From Marchantia polymorpha subsp. ruderalis (Eukaryota > Streptophyta > Marchantiopsida > Marchantiales > Marchantiaceae), in the NCBI GenBank assembly GCA_037833965.1, contig AP031352.1, positions 2,708,501-2,772,500 of the forward strand: DNA of 64,000 bases, in the 5' to 3' direction. The notes under the pieces were generated by a model. That model saw only the letters and a program-made list of their open reading frames with translations, made no database searches and was not told the origin of the DNA. Positions within the stretch are counted from its first letter, which is position 1; each line of letters starts with the position of its first letter. This document shows, one piece after another, positions 23,201 through 36,200 of the stretch. The translations under genes and the position numbers were made by a program.

Positions 23201-25280
23201 GCTTTCAAAGACTTCGGAGTCGGCCGAACTTCTAACGACGATGATTAATAGTATAGACCTTTTCCAATCCACAATCCTTTGCGACATTAAAAGAATGAAA
23301 TCTACATGCATTGTATGCACCATAGACAGTCGAGTGACTTTACAGGACCAACTGCTTACATCCAGCCCACCTCAGAAAGGGAGTCCACCGAGCTAGCAAG
23401 AGGTCGGCACTAAAATTAGCTCACACAGAACAGAACAGAGCAGCATTTGTGCTCAGCAGAATGAATTCGATGAAAGAATCACATGTACAGGATCTGGATC
23501 GATCCTAGACTTCTGACAAATTCGATGCACTACTACCCTACCATATGTGCAGGAAATGCACATGAATAAAATCTATTTTAGTGGATAACCGAAAAATCAG
23601 TACAGCAATACGATGACTGTAGAATCTCAACACGTAGAAAAATGGAAGAATGAGGTACTGTCTGGATCAGACTGGTACTGAAAGCCACCGCCTTAGGTAA
23701 TGTCGTCACTTCAACGAGTCGGCAAAGTAATGGAAATGAAATACATTTTATTTGATGCTGTTTTCATCATTTCCACTATGTAGAATCCTGATCACCACAC
23801 TCTCACTAGTTTCTGTGGTACAGTATTATAGAGTAATTGCTCCAGAGTTATATAATAACTTGGATGGCTGCCTGGAAGAACTGGAATCAGTAAAGAGTAC
23901 CCTGAGGTTTCGGGGACCACTTTATCAAATATTAAACATTTTCGGTGGCTTGATACATCAGGATTTGTCATTACCAGTTGGAGATCGATCCAAATGGTCA
24001 GTGGCTGCACACCTTTGCCTACAGCAATGCGATTTTTAATGAAAATATGTCTGACATGTCTACGTCTAATCAATAAATGTGTCGACCTACGATGGGATTT
24101 ACGAGTTTTTTATGTCGTTGCGATATCTGCGGTCGCTCAGCACGGAGGGATGGATCCCATATTGTGCAAGTTGTCATTACTATATCATAAGGACATGGAT
24201 CGAGTTTTACTCAAACTGTAACTGTAATGGCAGCACAATCTAACTTATTAAAAGAGAGTCAGAGAGAGCTGTATTACATATCTGTAAAATTGGGGGTTTC
24301 AGGATCAAAGATCATGAAGTCATGGACAGGATTTGAGCTTTACCAGGGAGAGTCCCCGATCAAATAAGTTCTTTCCGGATGATTTGAAATTACGTGAATC
24401 TAGAAAAATTACTTAACATTAGAGCGGTCCAGCCCAAGGTATAAGAGTATTCAACTGACTCGTACGATTCTTATGATAAGTCTGTACATCATAAAATAGA
24501 CAAGCAGAAGGCATACACTTGGTTTTGTAAGAAATTCGTACATGACTTTCGTCACAATCGAATGAGTTTAAAAAAAAACGATTATTTATTGTACGAGCAG
24601 TTCTTCTTCGATAAGATGTTTAAGTTACACATAAGGATAAGCGCTTCTTACATGGAAATATAGAATATATTTTTTATTGTCATCCACTTGACCCCATTTG
24701 AGAGTTGAATTACATACCATGTCTTAAGAAAAGTATAATATTTTCTAAGGTTGTTCGCTCTCTTGTACTCCAAATCTGAATATTATATCTTCTTTTACCG
24801 AAGTTTGTATATTGGCAAAAATCGTGTGGGATTGGTAAACAAACCATGAAATCTACGTGGTGCCTTTTCAAGATTTCTTGTATGTTTATCACGTTACCCA
24901 TGAAACATATTATGAGACTTCACTGGAGGGTTTAGGGTAAATTATGAGATCCCTTATTGATACGAAGGATGTGTGCGAAAGTGTATACCTTCTATGATCG
25001 GTGATATTGCCCTCAAAGTTGGAAATATACAGAGGATGAATATATCACTCGTATAAGATTTCCAAGGTTGTATTATAACTTATGTAGCTACAAAGGAGAA
25101 AATTTGTATGATAAAGTTTTACTTTATTTACACTCCAAAAGAAATCCTTCCTCATATACCAAAGTATCTAGTTATAATGTCACAGGGTAGCTACAGATAA
25201 CTAGATCTCTCGCATGGAAGTTTAGATGTTTACTTCATGTATTGCATATGTTATATTTGTGTTGTAGAAAAGTCACTTTT
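20260..25280. other. No confirmed gene; scattered coding-like frames on the plus strand
   Basis: The clearest blocks are 22325-22590, an open frame of about 87 codons ending near a CAG/GTGTGA donor with NNQQFQRGDLESHNWDLEDLP; 22587-22901 in another frame; and 23752-24039, with ELYNNLDGCLEELESVK and GPLYQILNIFGGL. A further frame ends at 24221 with LYHKDMDRVLLKL. They look like protein but change frame and do not join by clean splice sites. No family recognised. They may be a diverged gene or a pseudogene. Confidence 0.25.
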
Positions 25281-25285
25281 CCATC

Positions 25286-25585
25286 CTAAATCTTGAATTT
25301 CCTTGCATCCTGTATCACACTTCTTACACCCATGAGGGCGTGATCAAAGTTAAACATATATGGATTGGTCTTTAACCTTACACTTATCTTATCATTTGGT
25401 GTTTGCACTTGTGCGGCCGCATCATCGAGCAATCTTTCTAATTTTCCATACCCTAGATTTAGTTTCAGGATCCGTTTGTTGGACCCTTCAGTCCTTTCAT
25501 TATCACAGTGCTTCAGAAACCCAAATGGACTAATGATGGCCACCGAGTTATCGTGAATTTTTACCCAATTGATCCTGAAGGTCAC
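25286..25585 (-). CDS. Hypothetical open reading frame, 99 residues
   Basis: Open frame with mixed composition (KLERLLDDAAAQVQTPND, then FDHALMGVRSVIQDARKF). No domain recognised, no TATA box seen, and no neighbour suggests a role. It could be an exon or a relic. Confidence 0.2.
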   Translation of the reverse strand: MTFRINWVKIHDNSVAIISPFGFLKHCDNERTEGSNKRILKLNLGYGKLERLLDDAAAQVQTPNDKISVRLKTNPYMFNFDHALMGVRSVIQDARKFKI

Positions 25586-25607
25586 CGCAGAGACCAGGCG
25601 GCGCGTC

Positions 25608-25670
25608 CACGTGATACCACGTAAGGGGTTATGTTATACACGTGCCAGAAAAATTTTCAGTCATACGTGA
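25608..25670. promoter_or_regulatory. Cluster of ACGT-core elements
   Basis: Within 63 bp there are CACGTG at 25608, CACGTA at 25618, CACGTG at 25639 and ACGTGA at 25665. Such G-box/ABRE-like sites bind bZIP and bHLH factors in plants. No transcript start next to them is clear. Confidence 0.4.
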
Positions 25671-25679
25671 CAAGTGGAT

Positions 25680-27200
25680 GTCAAGGCCAAGTGGCGAAGG
25701 GGACACGTTGCCACAGGCGGGCCGGGGAGTAGATCCGGAGGAACCACAGTTATAATTTGCATAGGGTAGAATACATTTAGACATCCACGGAGTGTATGGC
25801 CCTTGGGGGCCCTGGCAGCGGTTAGGGGGCCAGACTTACGTCGCACATACCGTAGCAATCTGAGTACTCCGCGATGCGGTTGCGGCAACTGTTGCGGCTC
25901 CCAGAGTAGGGGAGCGGCTGGCGGGTGCAGTAGGCTTATGTGTGTCCTTCGACGCATTGTTTGCGTTATACGCACAGACACAAGCCCTGTCCTCCAGCAC
26001 CACGGCCACCATCTCAGCGCCCACACCGTCACGGAAAAGCTACACAGTCAACGAACACCGCATCCGGAATCTCCTGGAAAACGTCCGGGCCACCCGGCGC
26101 ATTTGTCCAAAGAATCTGTAACGCGAAGGTAGTAATTGTAACGAACTGGTAGGGTCGAATGAAATCGCCAGAGCTATGGGTAGATCCTGGCCGTTAAAAT
26201 CACTCTAATCGACGGATGAGATGAAATGTTATTAAGAGTATAAATACGTCGGCGAATATTAATATACAGAAGGTTCGAGGTCAGATCTGGATCGACCAAA
26301 GGTACAGTACGGGTGACAACCGGTCGACAGGAGAGGCAAAGCACATACGTGGCTGTGTAAAGTGCGTCGATGAACGAAGTGACGTGATCACGACTGGAGA
26401 ATGAAACGAAAGAAAACCGGCAATCCACCGGGACGCAATCGGAGGTCAAAGGTGGAAGACGGTAATCTTGAGGAGAAGCGTCGACAAGGGTGATGCGCAG
26501 GGAGAACTACACAACCGTCGCCGGGAAACAGGATGCATGACGAGCGAGCCGGCCGGCCGGCCGGCTGGCTTGGAGAGTGGCGGTTCTGGCGAACAGGAGG
26601 GGCGTAAAAGAGCGTGTGTGTCGTCGGCGAGGCCCGTGAGTCCGATTGCTCTCCTCCTCTAGAGACTCGAGTGCTCGACCGCCAGACCGGCGACAGCTTC
26701 GTGTTGTCGACTTCCGAAGAAAGGCCAGAAAAGTGAACCGATCATCTGGAGCCTGGAAGCAAGAAAAGAAAAAAACGGCGGTGGCCTTCGTCCGCCCAAT
26801 TCACAACAATTCGTCGACATATTCAGATTTCCGATTTGGCAGGAAGCTGCGGGGGAAGACCGAAATCCGGAAGGAGAGCATGGTGATGACGCACCTAGAT
26901 TGAAGTCTTATCTCGAGCCTGACTCAGCAGAGTGGGCCTGTACGTTCTTGCGCGGGTGAGCAGAGCGAGCAAGAAGGGAGGGAAATAGGGGCCGAAAAGA
27001 AAACAGCAGCGGATTGCGATTGGAGGCGCTCGACGATCGGTGATCGGAGCTGCCCTGGTGACACTTGGACGCTTGGTGCGCAAGGCATGAGTCAGCAGCT
27101 CTGGGAGGGAGCATCATGAGGGCTCGTTGCGAGCGGTGTGAGATCCGGTTCTGGTAATCGAGCCTCGGTGGCGGGCACCTGGACGAGGCGCATTGATTAT
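25680..27200. other. Upstream region of the small two-exon gene
   Basis: Moderately GC-rich. A GCCGGCCGGCCGGCC run lies near 26550. No gene with recognisable domains; likely promoter and 5' UTR sequence of the gene at 27427. Confidence 0.35.
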
Positions 27201-27221
27201 AGGTTGCGGTTGCAGGGAGCG

Positions 27222-27227
27222 TATAAA
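27222..27227 (+). promoter_or_regulatory. TATA box of the small gene at 27427
   Basis: TATAAA in the context GCGTATAAAGTT, about 205 bp before the ATG. This would leave a 5' UTR of roughly 170 nt. Confidence 0.55.
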
Positions 27228-27426
27228 GTTCTAGCGAGCCGGCACGATGATTTCAGTATCAGTTTGCTTGCAGTTCGCCTCAGAGTACATTTTGACGCTT
27301 AGACATTTCGCTGATTTCGCAGTAGCATTTTGGCTCCTTCTCATTCCCAGATCGCCAGGCATCCCTCTACCCGTGCGGACTAGGTACTACATCGTCTACT
27401 AGTATCAGCTCTTGACATTCGCCGAC

Positions 27427-28213
27427 ATGTCGGAATTATATGGAGATGGAAGCGGCGACTGGAACACTTCCCAACCACAGGTCTGTAATTTGCCTCCAGG
27501 CGATTAGCTTTGTTTCATGATGAGCTTCGCGTTCGGGAATCAGTGTGCTGCAAATTTGATTGTTTGAGAAGAGACTAGAGCGTCGCAAGCGTCGACAGAG
27601 CATGCAACGTCTTGTGGAACTAGGTAGAAGTTTGCGCCGCGCATTGTCTCCGTAGGAGAGAAATTTCGGATTGAAGAACATGTCTTTGATCATGAATTCC
27701 TTTTTGCTGAACGGTGTCATGGGAGCTGAAGTTCTTGCACGTTCAATGAACACCCACGCAAGTGTTAATTCCGCCTCTGTTTCAGACAGACCCGATTCAG
27801 GCAATGCTATTAGTATTATGTTTGCAACAGTAGTCAACGGAACGCATCTTAAGGTCGACTTAGTCTTGAGATGATGGTCGTGAAGACAATATGAAAGAAG
27901 GAACTGAATTGAACTTTAGTGGGATTTTTTCTTCTCGTCCAGATTTCCGTCAACTCTGGATATCTGTGGGGTCGGCAGCGATGTTAGATTATATCGGATT
28001 CTGATTCTTGTTTAATTCTCGTAACAGATGAAAGCGCCCGCTGTCAACACTCGATCGTCCAAGCAGGAGGAGAGTGCGTCTGGACAGAAAGCCGGGGTGC
28101 CAAAGCAAGGAGCAGGTCATGTCGATGAAGATCATCATGATTTACAGTCTCCGAATAGTGCACAGGAAAAAGTTCCCAGCAGTCCGCCCAAGAAGCAGAA
28201 TCCTTTCGTGTAG
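27427..28213 (+). CDS. Small hydrophilic protein of 79 residues, two exons
   Basis: Exon 1 is 27427-27480 (MSELYGDGSGDWNTSQPQ) and ends CAG/GTCTGT. Exon 2 is 28028-28213, after a GTAACAG acceptor, and ends KKQNPFV. Phase is 0 at the 547-nt intron. The protein is rich in Ser, Gly, Lys, Gln and Pro, with no membrane segment and no fold I recognise; it is probably disordered. A TATA box upstream supports transcription. Exon 2 opens with its own ATG, so a 61-residue form from an alternative start is possible. Function unknown. Confidence 0.55.
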
Positions 28214-28299
28214 GCTGCCTATTCCATTTCTGCCGCTGTAATTTCCGTGTACAAAAGGTATATAGAGTCACATCCGACGTGCAATAAACCTGTTTCTGT

Positions 28300-31200
28300 C
28301 GAAGGATGTTACATTCTGAAGTCTGTCAAGACATCGAGAAGAAGGATAGCAATTATCAATCAGTCTTCACTGTCGCTTGGACAAAAATGTGCACATGTAT
28401 TGTCTGTCGAGTATGATGAACATCACAGAGAAGGCAAATTTGCGACCTCCTGTTTTCCGCTTGTAAGGGAGAAGAGCTTCTACATTGTATAAAGATTGTA
28501 CTTTCAGTTTTCGATAAAACATCTTAAGTTGTCATTGTCTCATATATTATTTTAGCTTAGTTTTCGGTTTGATTACGTAGAAATGTAATGTTTTATGACA
28601 ACGTGGGTTGCAAGTGACGTAGATGTGGGAGACTTCTTTTGCTGTCTGTAGAAAAATACATTGTGTTTTGAGCATCTATTGACGGTAGTCTTGTGACAAC
28701 GTAACCCATGTTAATTACTACGTGAAATTGTACATTATTTTAATCCTTATCTGTTAACAAATTGAAAATTTTATCGAAAAAAACTGAAGTATTATACAAA
28801 TTTTCTCATTTAGTCCAATTTTTTATTTCTTCCAAGTACTTGGAATAAAAACCTAAACTCTAAAACTCTACTAATACAAGCTCTATATTCGAATCAAATT
28901 TTCTTAGTATAAAAAAAAACTAACTTCACATATATACATTAAAATGTGAAACTGTAATCACCATTTACTACTAAAAATATAAGAAAAATAAAATTTATTT
29001 TTTAAAAATGAATATTTTTCTAAGTTAAATATTGTGATCATTGTATGTACCACTGTAACATTCTAATCACACTAACGTTGTGAACAAACGAATGATTGAA
29101 TTGAATCATGAAAATAGCTTCATTCAATATATATATTTAGTGGTCTACAATTTCAGATTAAATAACAATCTATATTATACTTACTTGTATATGTTATAAA
29201 AACTAAACATTTTTTCTTCTCTAGAAATTGATCCATCATACGAGTGCATGTCATTTTGGTTTTACTTTCATGATGAATATATTTTAGACATAGGTGAATC
29301 AACTCTATATTTTGGATACATAAGGTGTAATGAATTGAGCTACATGAGAGATTTGTGCAATACATATTGTGCGTGAAGTTGAGACAAATAATACTTGATA
29401 TAAATTTAAATTACTGTGTTTCGGAATTTATACAAAATACAATGCTCAACTTATACTTCATCCTTTGTTTATGACTAATTTCTTAGACTGCTATTTCCTC
29501 TTTGACTGTCTTATATAAAGAAACATAAGAGTTTTGCAGAAGTGACGAGAAAATAATCATTATCTTTTGATAAATCATTTGAACTAGTTATGATACATCA
29601 TCTCGCACTTCAATTCATGCAATCTGCATATAAACTTTGAAGATTCAATTCATTTCATGTCTATAATCTATTAGTGATTTCATGGAAAAAAAATGGTGCA
29701 CATGGACACATAAATTTAAAAAAATGTATCCACGAAAATTATTTGTCACATATTATGTGATGATCATTTCTAGGGGATGGATTAATACATTAATGTCACT
29801 AGTTCAATTTCTATTTGTTAGAGAGTAATGTAATGTGATCATATGCTTGCGAAAATAAAAAGTTATACTAATGCATTTAGATTAATTTTTAATGAAAAGA
29901 TTATGACTATCGATTAATTTGTAAAAAAAAAATTTCACACGTCTAGCCACATATTTCATACTTCAAAGAATGTAATTTTTATACTATAATTTAATTTGAA
30001 GAAAATACTGCACAAAGAAATTTGGAATATTTTATGGTATGACTCATTACAGTTTAATCTAGTCTTGTGTTTTGATCATACGATATTGTATGTTCTATTT
30101 TTTCAATTGTGAATACACATAACAGTAATTTTGTTCATCACAGTATACAAATCTTTGATTATTTCACTAATTAACTAAATCTTATAGTTTTAGTCCAATC
30201 TATACATTTCAATTTTATTCAAAAAATCTAAAGTTATGTGGGGCATCATTGTAAGACTCATGTTTCATACAATTTCCAGTTGCATTTATGCTTGTTATTT
30301 CACACGCACTAAGAAATCCGAAGTGGATGAGCTGCACAAAGATGGATGATTATTTGATCTAACTAATTATAAAAGAGTTAGTTGGTTTGAACGTTTTTAC
30401 ATAGATTGATGAATATATGATGCAACAAATTATAAGAGTTTGAGTTTATTTGGACAATTCTGTATATTTTAACATTACATAGATGATCTTACACATTATA
30501 AGAGTGAAACTTAATCTTAAATAGTTTGCTTCAAACTACAAAGATGATGCTACATATTCTAAGAGTGTACTTTGATATAAAAGCAAGCTCTTGCTTCACA
30601 TTAAGTAGATAGCCTTATATAATATACATATAACCTTATATATAACCTAAGGCCTAGAATTGATTTATAAGAGTTTGTTACATATTAAACAAATGATTTT
30701 TCACTAAGTAAGAATTTCAATTCTTTCATAATACACATATGATCTTACCTTTCTAAAAGTGACGAATAATTTTAAGTTTATTGTCTCACATTACATTAAT
30801 CAGCTCACTTAATCTAAAATTGCCAATAATTTGAATTTTTCTGTTTTATAATAGTTATATCACACATTCTATAATGTGTCCATTGATTTTAATAAATCAC
30901 AATGTAGTGAAAAATAAATATATTTGTGTTTCTTTATTTAGTTTAAATAATTGAGATTTACTTATTGATTCAATTATTAGAATTAGTCAAACCAACTTAT
31001 TTGTTCAAATGGTTTCATTGTAATCTATATTGCTATTATGTTTGATCAAATTTGAAGATCAATTTATGAGCATTTATAATAACATTAATGGAATAAATTT
31101 TTGTGGATAGTATTTGATATTGGGATCAATACACATTTCAGTTTTAGTCGGATCAGAAGTCATGAATCATATATACATAATCATGAAAATGTTCAATAAA

Positions 31201-32500
31201 TTTTGTATCTTTTACGTTAATTTTTACAAGACGTTTTTCCGAATGTTTCATTAAGTATGTGGTGATGTTACTTAGTATGAGAAAAAATAGTTATCATTTT
31301 TACGTGACAATATATCATACGGATACTTACATATCTCGAGGACATCTAGAGGAGCGGTCGAAAATCAAAATATCGGATAGAGCTAACAGTCACACTTCAA
31401 CATTATGTAAGTTGTAATTAAGGTAATTCAACTTGTATTTGAACCAATGGTCAAAAGCGTTTATCATCTATCTTTGCGTTAGGTAACACAGACTATTTAC
31501 TGCTGTGTTCATAATTTGTTGGAGATAATGAAATCGTTTCTAAAATTTATGAACTAAGTAATTGGTATTTTTCAGTCGCAACATTGTTATGCTTTTGGGT
31601 AGTAGCCACAAAAACTCCTTTGGTTTCTTAATTGTGAGGAATTGACGAGGTATTAGGGTACCCTCCTAGAAGTATCAATAGGTGACATTACACTTAAAAT
31701 TTAGACTGGAGTGATTTGGAGCTATGGTGATCTGAACTTCATCTGATGCAATGTAATTTGCAATTGATGTCACGTAGCTTTCATCGTCACCTTCTCCTCA
31801 ACATTGGGTACGTTTCTTGTCACTGTCAGACTTGAATTATTCTCTCCGCGTATATAATGGAGCCCAGTCATCACCAACTGTCCAGGAATTTATGCAGCTT
31901 ATCAGGGTATACATGCCTTGTGACGGTAAGCGGAAACAAAGTGGGGTTATGAGACAGAGTGTCCCTTTCACAAAAAATAAAAAATGAATGCCAGGTGGGC
32001 GGGATGAGTGTGCTCACTTCTGCAACAATTGCAACGTGATCACCTACTACCTGACTACTGTCATGTACCTCATGAAGAAGAGGTTACCAGCGATTACCAG
32101 CGAATCGATTGCAAGTTTCTATGAAATTTGAGAATCTGAGTTACAATATTACAGTCTGTGAGGAGGAATCAACATGCGACATGCTCTGTGCGGAATAAAG
32201 ACGGTTTCAAATCTATTCTGTACACCGTGAGGGTAGTATAAAGGTTACATCGTACTTTACAGAAGATGCTCGGTGCAACTATTAAAGTTGATCGATCTAT
32301 CATTGGACCTACAATGATTCTATACCCCTGCATGAGTAGCTCTGAGAGTCTGATATCTAGTAACAGAATGAGGATGTTCATCCTTACGTGCTAGCGAGAT
32401 AGGAAAACTTCCTCAAACAGATAAGAGGTTCTGCACGCAGCTTAGGGTGGCATCTGAGTTTCTTTCTCGAGACTTCTTGCAATGTCCCAAGTGTGTTTCA
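28300..32500. other. AT-rich gene desert
   Basis: No coding signal. Consists of AT-rich DNA with short homopolymer runs and a decayed tandem repeat around 30340-30900. Confidence 0.6.
30340..30900. repeat. Degenerate tandem repeat, unit about 60-67 bp
   Basis: A core resembling TGATCTTACACATTATAAGA recurs near 30355, 30417, 30484, 30545 and, weaker, near 30608, 30740 and 30855. Spacing is 61-67 bp at first. Looks like an old minisatellite drifting apart. Confidence 0.5.
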
Positions 32501-32542
32501 AACTGCACGGAATACAAGTCCGAGGTCGGGGCATTCGGCAAT

Positions 32543-33037
32543 CTAATGATGACTTTCTCCAGGTAACTTGATAACTGTCACCGGACAACCAGCGTGATTT
32601 ACGACGTGATTCGTCACGCTGCCCATGAGCACTTTCTCTAGTCTGCTGAGTCCTCTGCTTCCCATAAAAGCTGCATGTACAGGAATCTCCGCCAATGCTT
32701 TGGTAATTTTCTCCCGTGCGTCTCCAAAGTAGACCTTCATGAACACCTTAACCTTCTTCTTCTTAATGCTATCAGACACAATGCCGTTAATCTCGGTGCT
32801 CGGACTCACTCCGTAGTTCTTGATCACATTCGGATCCTTGAATTCATCGAAAGGGATTGGGGGAGACCCAGATTCTCCCCACAAGCTAAGCTTAGTCTCG
32901 TCCAGAGCGTTCTTCTTATTCACAACGATTATGTAAACATTGTCCCCATCTTTGGCAAAATTCTCCATCGTCCAGTTTAGGGCGTAAAAGCTGCCCGGCG
33001 AATGATCCACACAGACTCCAAGATTTCGTGCAGCCAT
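32543..33037 (-). CDS. Universal stress protein (UspA domain)
   Basis: Single-exon gene of 164 residues, the usual length of a one-domain plant USP. It starts MAARNLGVCVDHS with the first beta strand. It ends with the ATP-binding signature G-x2-G-x9-G-S, seen as GSRGLSRLEKVLMGS, followed by VVNHAGCPVTVIK. USPs of this type bind ATP and act in the cytosol in responses to stress such as hypoxia or oxidants. Start is the ATG at 33037. The frame stays open upstream to 33106 without an ATG. A TATA box lies at 33213-33218. The intronless structure is unusual next to the multi-intron USP genes common in plants and may hint at a retrocopy. Confidence 0.93.
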   Translation of the reverse strand: MAARNLGVCVDHSPGSFYALNWTMENFAKDGDNVYIIVVNKKNALDETKLSLWGESGSPPIPFDEFKDPNVIKNYGVSPSTEINGIVSDSIKKKKVKVFMKVYFGDAREKITKALAEIPVHAAFMGSRGLSRLEKVLMGSVTNHVVNHAGCPVTVIKLPGESHH

Positions 33038-33212
33038 CGCTTCCTCACTCACTCGACCCCAATCGCCCGAAATCGATAATCTGACAACTCGAGCAACAAA
33101 GAACAACCTGGTTCAGGTAACCCTCCACCAAATTTCAATTTCCTCCGAAATCGACGACCTCCAGAATTCCTCCACGATATCCTTAAACAACTCGATCGGC
33201 CAAGACTGCAGT

Positions 33213-33218
33213 ACTTAT
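33213..33218 (-). promoter_or_regulatory. TATA box of the universal stress protein gene
   Basis: The minus strand reads TATAAG in the context GCTATAAGTACTGCAG, about 176 bp before the ATG. This leaves a 5' UTR of about 145 nt. Confidence 0.5.
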
Positions 33219-33249
33219 AGCAGCCCCGCCCCGCCCCGAATCCGCTGCC

Positions 33250-36200
33250 TCATATGCTGACTCTGCAACGGCATATTCACCATCAGCAGCAGTCGCGGCC
33301 TGCTCGCGGTGGGACGATGATAACGATGACGAGGCGCAGCTGGAGAAGAAGCGGTGCAGCCGAAAGGAGTTGCCCTTCCCGAACGGAACAGAACAAACCT
33401 TCACATGCGAGAGCCAGCCAGGAATCCCGCGCCATCGGATGACTGGCAGTAACCGGTCGCTCTGCTGCCCTGCGTGCCTACATTACCAGACGTCCGAAGA
33501 ACCCGGACACTGTTTATCACGCCTGGTCACGTCAATCGGTAGCTCCCTTGTCACGTGACGCCCCACGGACCCCACTCGGCCTCGGAGCCCCTTGATCTAT
33601 CGCCAGGTGTGAGTGAGCCCGCTCTCATATTCTGACTAGGACCAGGAGGCCCACTCCCAGGGATGCCATCTGTCTGTCTGGTGGAGCGCGTCAGGGACCC
33701 GGGGTCCGTGTCAGACGGGACTGCGGATTGGGATGCGAAAACTCGTCCGGGTTTCCGAGGGCTCCAAAGTCCGCAGGTCGTACCGGGTAATACCTACCTG
33801 TACTCGGACGTACTGTGAGGCAGTTGGATATTAAACCGCATCTGTCAGAATGGTCTGGAAGACTACGAGTACCGACCAGCAGGTGACGTGAATATTTGCA
33901 GGGTCCCCCTCATTTGGTTATCTTTTAGTTGGACACTTTTGCTTGATCTTACCCTGGGTTCGAACTTTACTCAAGAAGGTTTTTCAACTCTCGGGTGGGT
34001 CGTCTAACATCATTGCATATTCGCAGTCTTCTATTATGTGTCGCGAATTTGTTGAGTCGCTCCGATCTGCCACGACCGCTGATGATATACTCGACGCAGT
34101 ATATCATTCAACGTCGCGAGATTCTGTTTCCAGGACACAAAACTTTGAAACTTTCGCTAGTTTTTTGGATTGTCTCCAATGTGTCGGGACGTAAGAGACA
34201 GACAGCCGAACAACAATTAAATTGAAAGACATATAACTTCTCTTTTTCATTAAACTACTAACGATGTCCCACGCGTTCCAAGGACTGTCCATCCATCGTT
34301 GTGGAATAAAAACTGGTCCAGGAGTAGAGTCACGGTCCATGTGTGTGAATAGTATTGGACGCCGAGAGTAAGATAGATGGTTTCGGTCCTTCAATCAGAG
34401 GATTCGGCAGCGGGACTGGAGTCGCCATTTGGCCTCTTCGAAGCCAACTTCACCTCAAAGCTCCTCTAATCAGGAAGGAAAAGCCATATTCCCAGGACTG
34501 TTGCTGCCTCTTTGCGGATCCACAAGAACATGACCAGACAGCTCACCGACCTTGTTCGATTGTTTGGTATGCTTGAGTTACCTTTGGAACTGACGGTAAA
34601 GTTGAGTAAAAGGGAGTAAGGAATGCAATTTTGTATGCGAAGAGAAGTAGACAATCAGTTGGACGCGGAGGGCCATGTGTGTGTCGTTGTTGAGCGTTTT
34701 CTTGACCAGATTAGAGGTTCGGGTAGATGCCGGGTCGGTGTCATGATGTCGTTCCGGATAGCGAACTTATTCCAGAATCTGATCTTCGCAGCAGTACTTT
34801 TCTTTCATCTGTCTGCACTTCCGTGAAAGACTTCTGTCGTCTTTCTAGAAGTCCCACGACTTGCAGTTGTCGGTCAGTTAAAGTTGAATGAATATCATGA
34901 AATATGTAACATCACTCTCGAAAAATAATAATAATATATATTCATATATTCCATATATAATATGTGGAATACCCGAAGGTTCGGTTGACTGTCGGTTTGA
35001 TAGGAAACACAAGTCTCCTCCCAGGGTCCTTAAAGAATCTAAATATTTTTCCATGCAAGATCGGTCTCAAGCCCAGCTATCTGCAAAGAAGTCATTGCAT
35101 TTACTGGGTCAAATTGACAGTGCAGTCTTTACTCTGTTGTTGCTCGATGGTTCTCGGCATCGAGGTCTATGGTATCCAGGTCTAGAAAATGAAATAGCTT
35201 AATGATCTCTCGTCACAGCATCACACTATCATAAGATTCTTTTCGCTGTAGCCATTTGTCTGCCTTATTCAAGATAATATGTACTTGTATGAGCAAAAGC
35301 TACTCAAATGTTAAGGGAGGAACTTTGAATTCAAAGAAAATAAAATGAGCTAATAATAAGTTTAAAACTCAAAGAGTGAAGAAGACGCACTCAAATTCCA
35401 ACTGACAAGGGATTACACATATTAAATGTGACAAGATCAACTGTATTCTTGAAACAATCCTAATTATGTGTATTGTTACGAATTAAGGTTTTCATGTACA
35501 TTCATGTTGGTGTGAATATATCAAAACAAGAAATATACATGTTAGTTTAAACCTGATAAAGTCATACATAAATATTCAAGCAGAGTTATGATACCTCAAG
35601 ACTGAAAAAATGAGTTATCTTTGTAAAAAGATTTTATTATTGACATATGATTTCTAAAAAACTATACACGGTATGACATTAACTACACATGATATATTTG
35701 ACTCATAAGAAACACTTTATATTGACGTGTTGGTTAAAGTTGATTCAATTTGTGTCTGAGAATATTATAAAGTATATATACTTGTCTCTATCAATGATTA
35801 TTAGATTTTAGTTCATCCATGATTTTGTTCTTTGGGTTTTGACACTAAAATCAAAACATATAATTAGAAAAGACTACTATTTAATAGAGATTATGATCTG
35901 TGCACGTCGGTGTGTTATACTTGCCTGGTTACAGCGGATGATATACAAATAGCACATGAATGGCCTGGTCACGGAATTATCTATGGACGGGGATGTATTA
36001 TGTATTGTGGATATTTCATTGATTGTCGTTTATCAATCAAACAATATGGTTCGGACTCATTGACTCTGGTACATCACTTGATTCGAATACAAATTACTGA
36101 AAGAAGACAGATATCATTGCCTTATCTTCTAGAATTTAAATAAGAGTCAATAGAGTTTGTCTAGCTTCTTGTCCTGCTTGTCTTGTCTGTGAAATGTATT

